Shown here piece after piece: positions 3,975 to 5,483 of a stretch of DNA of 5,483 nt. Numbering within the stretch: the stretch's first letter is position 1; each line of letters opens with the position of its first letter. Source of the stretch: Pseudomonadota bacterium (GTDB lineage: Bacteria; Pseudomonadota; Alphaproteobacteria; Micavibrionales; Micavibrionaceae); contig JACQIJ010000073.1 in the NCBI GenBank assembly GCA_016198545.1, positions 1 to 5,483 on the forward strand, in the 5' to 3' direction. A program made the translations under genes and the position numbers. Below the pieces are notes generated by a model, which was not told the origin of the DNA, ran no database searches, and was given only the letters and a program-made list of their open reading frames with translations.

Positions 3975-5483
3975 TTGGTCGCGCGCATTAACACAGTCGC
4001 TTTTCACGGCGTTGACGTTCGGAACGTCGATGTGCAGGTCCAGATTTCAAACGGTCTGCCTGCCTTTACGATTGTCGGCCTTCCCGACAAGGCGGTGGCG
4101 GAGAGCAAGGAAAGAGTGCGCGCCGCGCTTCATGCGCTGGGCCTCGCGCTGCCGCCGAAGCGTCTGACCGTCAATCTCGCCCCCGCCGACGTGGCGAAGG
4201 AGGGAAGCCACTACGATTTGCCGATCGCGCTGGGGCTGCTGGCGGCGATGGAGGTGCTGCCCGCGGGCGAGCTTTCGGAATATGTCGCGCTGGGCGAGCT
4301 GGCCCTCGATGCCGGGATCCGTTCGGTCGCGGGCGTCCTGCCCGCGGCGATGCATGCGGCAGGCAACGACAACCGTTTAATCTGTCCCGCCGACTGCGGC
4401 GGGGAGGCGGCGTGGGCGGGCGACCTCGATATCCTTGCCCCGCGCGATTTGCTGCAGCTCATCAACCATATCAAGGGCACGCAGGTGATGGGACGCCCCG
4501 AGGCGAAACTGGCCGCGGCGGAGAAAAATTTCATCCCGGACATCGCATCCGTGCGCGGGCAGGAAACCGCGAAGCGCGCGCTGGAAATCGCGGCTGCCGG
4601 GGGGCACAATATGCTGCTTTCGGGGCCGCCGGGCGCGGGGAAATCGCTGCTGGCCTCCGCTTTGCCCGGCATCCTGCCGCCGCTGTCGGCGCAGGAGGCG
4701 CTGGAAGTTTCGATGATCCATTCCATCGCCGGGACGCTGCCCGAAGGCGGCCTCATCCGCACGCGGCCCTATCGCGATCCGCATCATTCGGCGTCGCTGC
4801 CCGCGCTTGTCGGCGGCGGCGTGAAAGCCAAGCCTGGAGAGATATCGCTCGCCCACCGCGGTGTTCTTTTTCTGGACGAGCTTCCGGAATTCGCGCGGGC
4901 GACGCTGGAGGCGCTGCGCCAGCCGCTGGAGACAGGCCGCGCCGTTGTCGCGCGCGCCAACCATCATGTGACCTACCCGGCGCGGTTCCAGCTGATCGCG
5001 GCGATGAACCCGTGCCGCTGCGGGTGGCTGGGCGATCCGGGCCGCGAATGCACGAAGGCGCCGCGCTGCGCGCTCGATTACCAGGCGAAGATTTCGGGCC
5101 CGCTGCTCGACCGCATCGACATACAGGTGGACGTACAGCCCGTGGCGATCAGCGATTTATCCCGGCCCGCGCCCGCAGCAGAAAATTCCGCCACGGTTGC
5201 CGCCCGCATCGCGCGCGCGCGGGATATCCAGCGCGAACGCTACGCCGCGTACGGGGATCAGAACCCGGCGGGGCTGAACGTCTATGCCGCCGGGGACGCG
5301 CTCGAGAAAATCGCGCCGTTACAGGAAGATGCAAGAATTATGTTGAATCTGGCGGCGGAGAAGCTTAGGCTCACCGCCCGTGGCTATCACCGCGTCCTGC
5401 GCGCGGCGCGTACGGTGGCGGATCTCGATGGCGCGGCGGATATTTTGGGTAAAAAGCACATCGCCGAAGCCCTGTCCTATCGC
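3975..5483 (+). CDS. comM: YifB/ComM-family Mg-chelatase-like AAA+ ATPase (3' end beyond window)
   Basis: The frame is open from TTG 3975 through the last base (503 codons). Family members have about 500-510 residues, so only a short tail is missing. Domains in order: N-terminal ChlI-like/Lon-type beta domain (about 1-165, with GLPAFTIVGLPDKAV at 27-41), the AAA+ core with Walker A GPPGAGKS (217-224), Walker B VLFLDE (297-302), the AAMNPCRCG sensor segment (342-350), SGPLLDRID (374-382), and a C-terminal Mg-chelatase-type helical domain (about 405-503, LTARGYHR at 465-472). C347, C349, C359 and C365 form the family's cysteine cluster. In naturally competent bacteria ComM is a hexameric helicase that promotes branch migration when taken-up DNA recombines; its role in non-competent species is unclear. 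TTG directly follows an in-frame TAA (3972-3974), and AGGA (3964-3967) lies seven bases upstream, so this start is well supported. Confidence 0.97.
   Translation, partial: MVARINTVAFHGVDVRNVDVQVQISNGLPAFTIVGLPDKAVAESKERVRAALHALGLALPPKRLTVNLAPADVAKEGSHYDLPIALGLLAAMEVLPAGELSEYVALGELALDAGIRSVAGVLPAAMHAAGNDNRLICPADCGGEAAWAGDLDILAPRDLLQLINHIKGTQVMGRPEAKLAAAEKNFIPDIASVRGQETAKRALEIAAAGGHNMLLSGPPGAGKSLLASALPGILPPLSAQEALEVSMIHSIAGTLPEGGLIRTRPYRDPHHSASLPALVGGGVKAKPGEISLAHRGVLFLDELPEFARATLEALRQPLETGRAVVARANHHVTYPARFQLIAAMNPCRCGWLGDPGRECTKAPRCALDYQAKISGPLLDRIDIQVDVQPVAISDLSRPAPAAENSATVAARIARARDIQRERYAAYGDQNPAGLNVYAAGDALEKIAPLQEDARIMLNLAAEKLRLTARGYHRVLRAARTVADLDGAADILGKKHIAEALSYR

Noticed and set aside
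4412..5368. 318-aa plus-strand ORF inside the comM region, with minus-strand ORFs opposite
   Set aside because: The comM frame carries Walker A, Walker B and the C-terminal domain through the same bases; the 318-aa frame is Arg/Ala/Gly-rich and lacks motifs.

Overview
The window looks like a high-GC proteobacterial chromosome, most likely alphaproteobacterial. That assignment is an inference from GC-rich codon use, tRNA genes with an encoded CCA end, a GC-rich palindromic repeat attached to a tRNA 3' end, and a YifB/ComM gene. No rRNA or taxon-specific marker is present. In sampled lines the flanking genes run at about 55-63% G+C, while the two genes in the middle (about 1530-3030) fall to about 35-45% in most lines.

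Layout, left to right. (1) 1-317, minus strand: tRNA-Gly(GCC) then tRNA-Ala(CGC), read from one promoter at 344-372, with a two-hairpin palindromic element starting inside the tRNA-Ala 3' end. (2) 445-1484, plus strand: a two-gene operon with a 4-base ATGA overlap, made of an uncharacterised polytopic membrane protein (GEEISWGQ / NDQNETNLHN motifs) and a Hint-type HIT nucleotide hydrolase. (3) About 1485-3030, plus strand: an AT-rich type II restriction-modification module, a beta-class N6-adenine-type methyltransferase (DPPY before DPFSGSS) followed by a small PD-(D/E)XK nuclease, with a perfect 8-bp inverted repeat between them. (4) 3040-3624, minus strand: an uncharacterised acidic helical protein, convergent with the nuclease gene. 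(5) 3625-3974: a 350-base intergenic region with a hairpin, overlapping divergent promoter-like hexamers and a possible tiny Arg-rich ORF. (6) 3975 to the window end, plus strand: a yifB/comM-family AAA+ ATPase starting at TTG and running off the edge about 503 codons in, so nearly complete.

The best-supported accessory system is the restriction-modification pair: the nuclease would cut unmodified DNA at a site the methyltransferase protects. No controller (C) protein gene is present, so timing of the two would have to come from the promoter, the intergenic hairpin or relative translation. The rest is ordinary chromosome with two orphan families (the membrane protein and the minus-strand helical protein). 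I see no clear evidence of a wholly new multi-gene system. The most unusual items are the tRNA-abutting palindrome, the very small nuclease, and the ATGC tandem repeat at the start of the membrane-protein gene.
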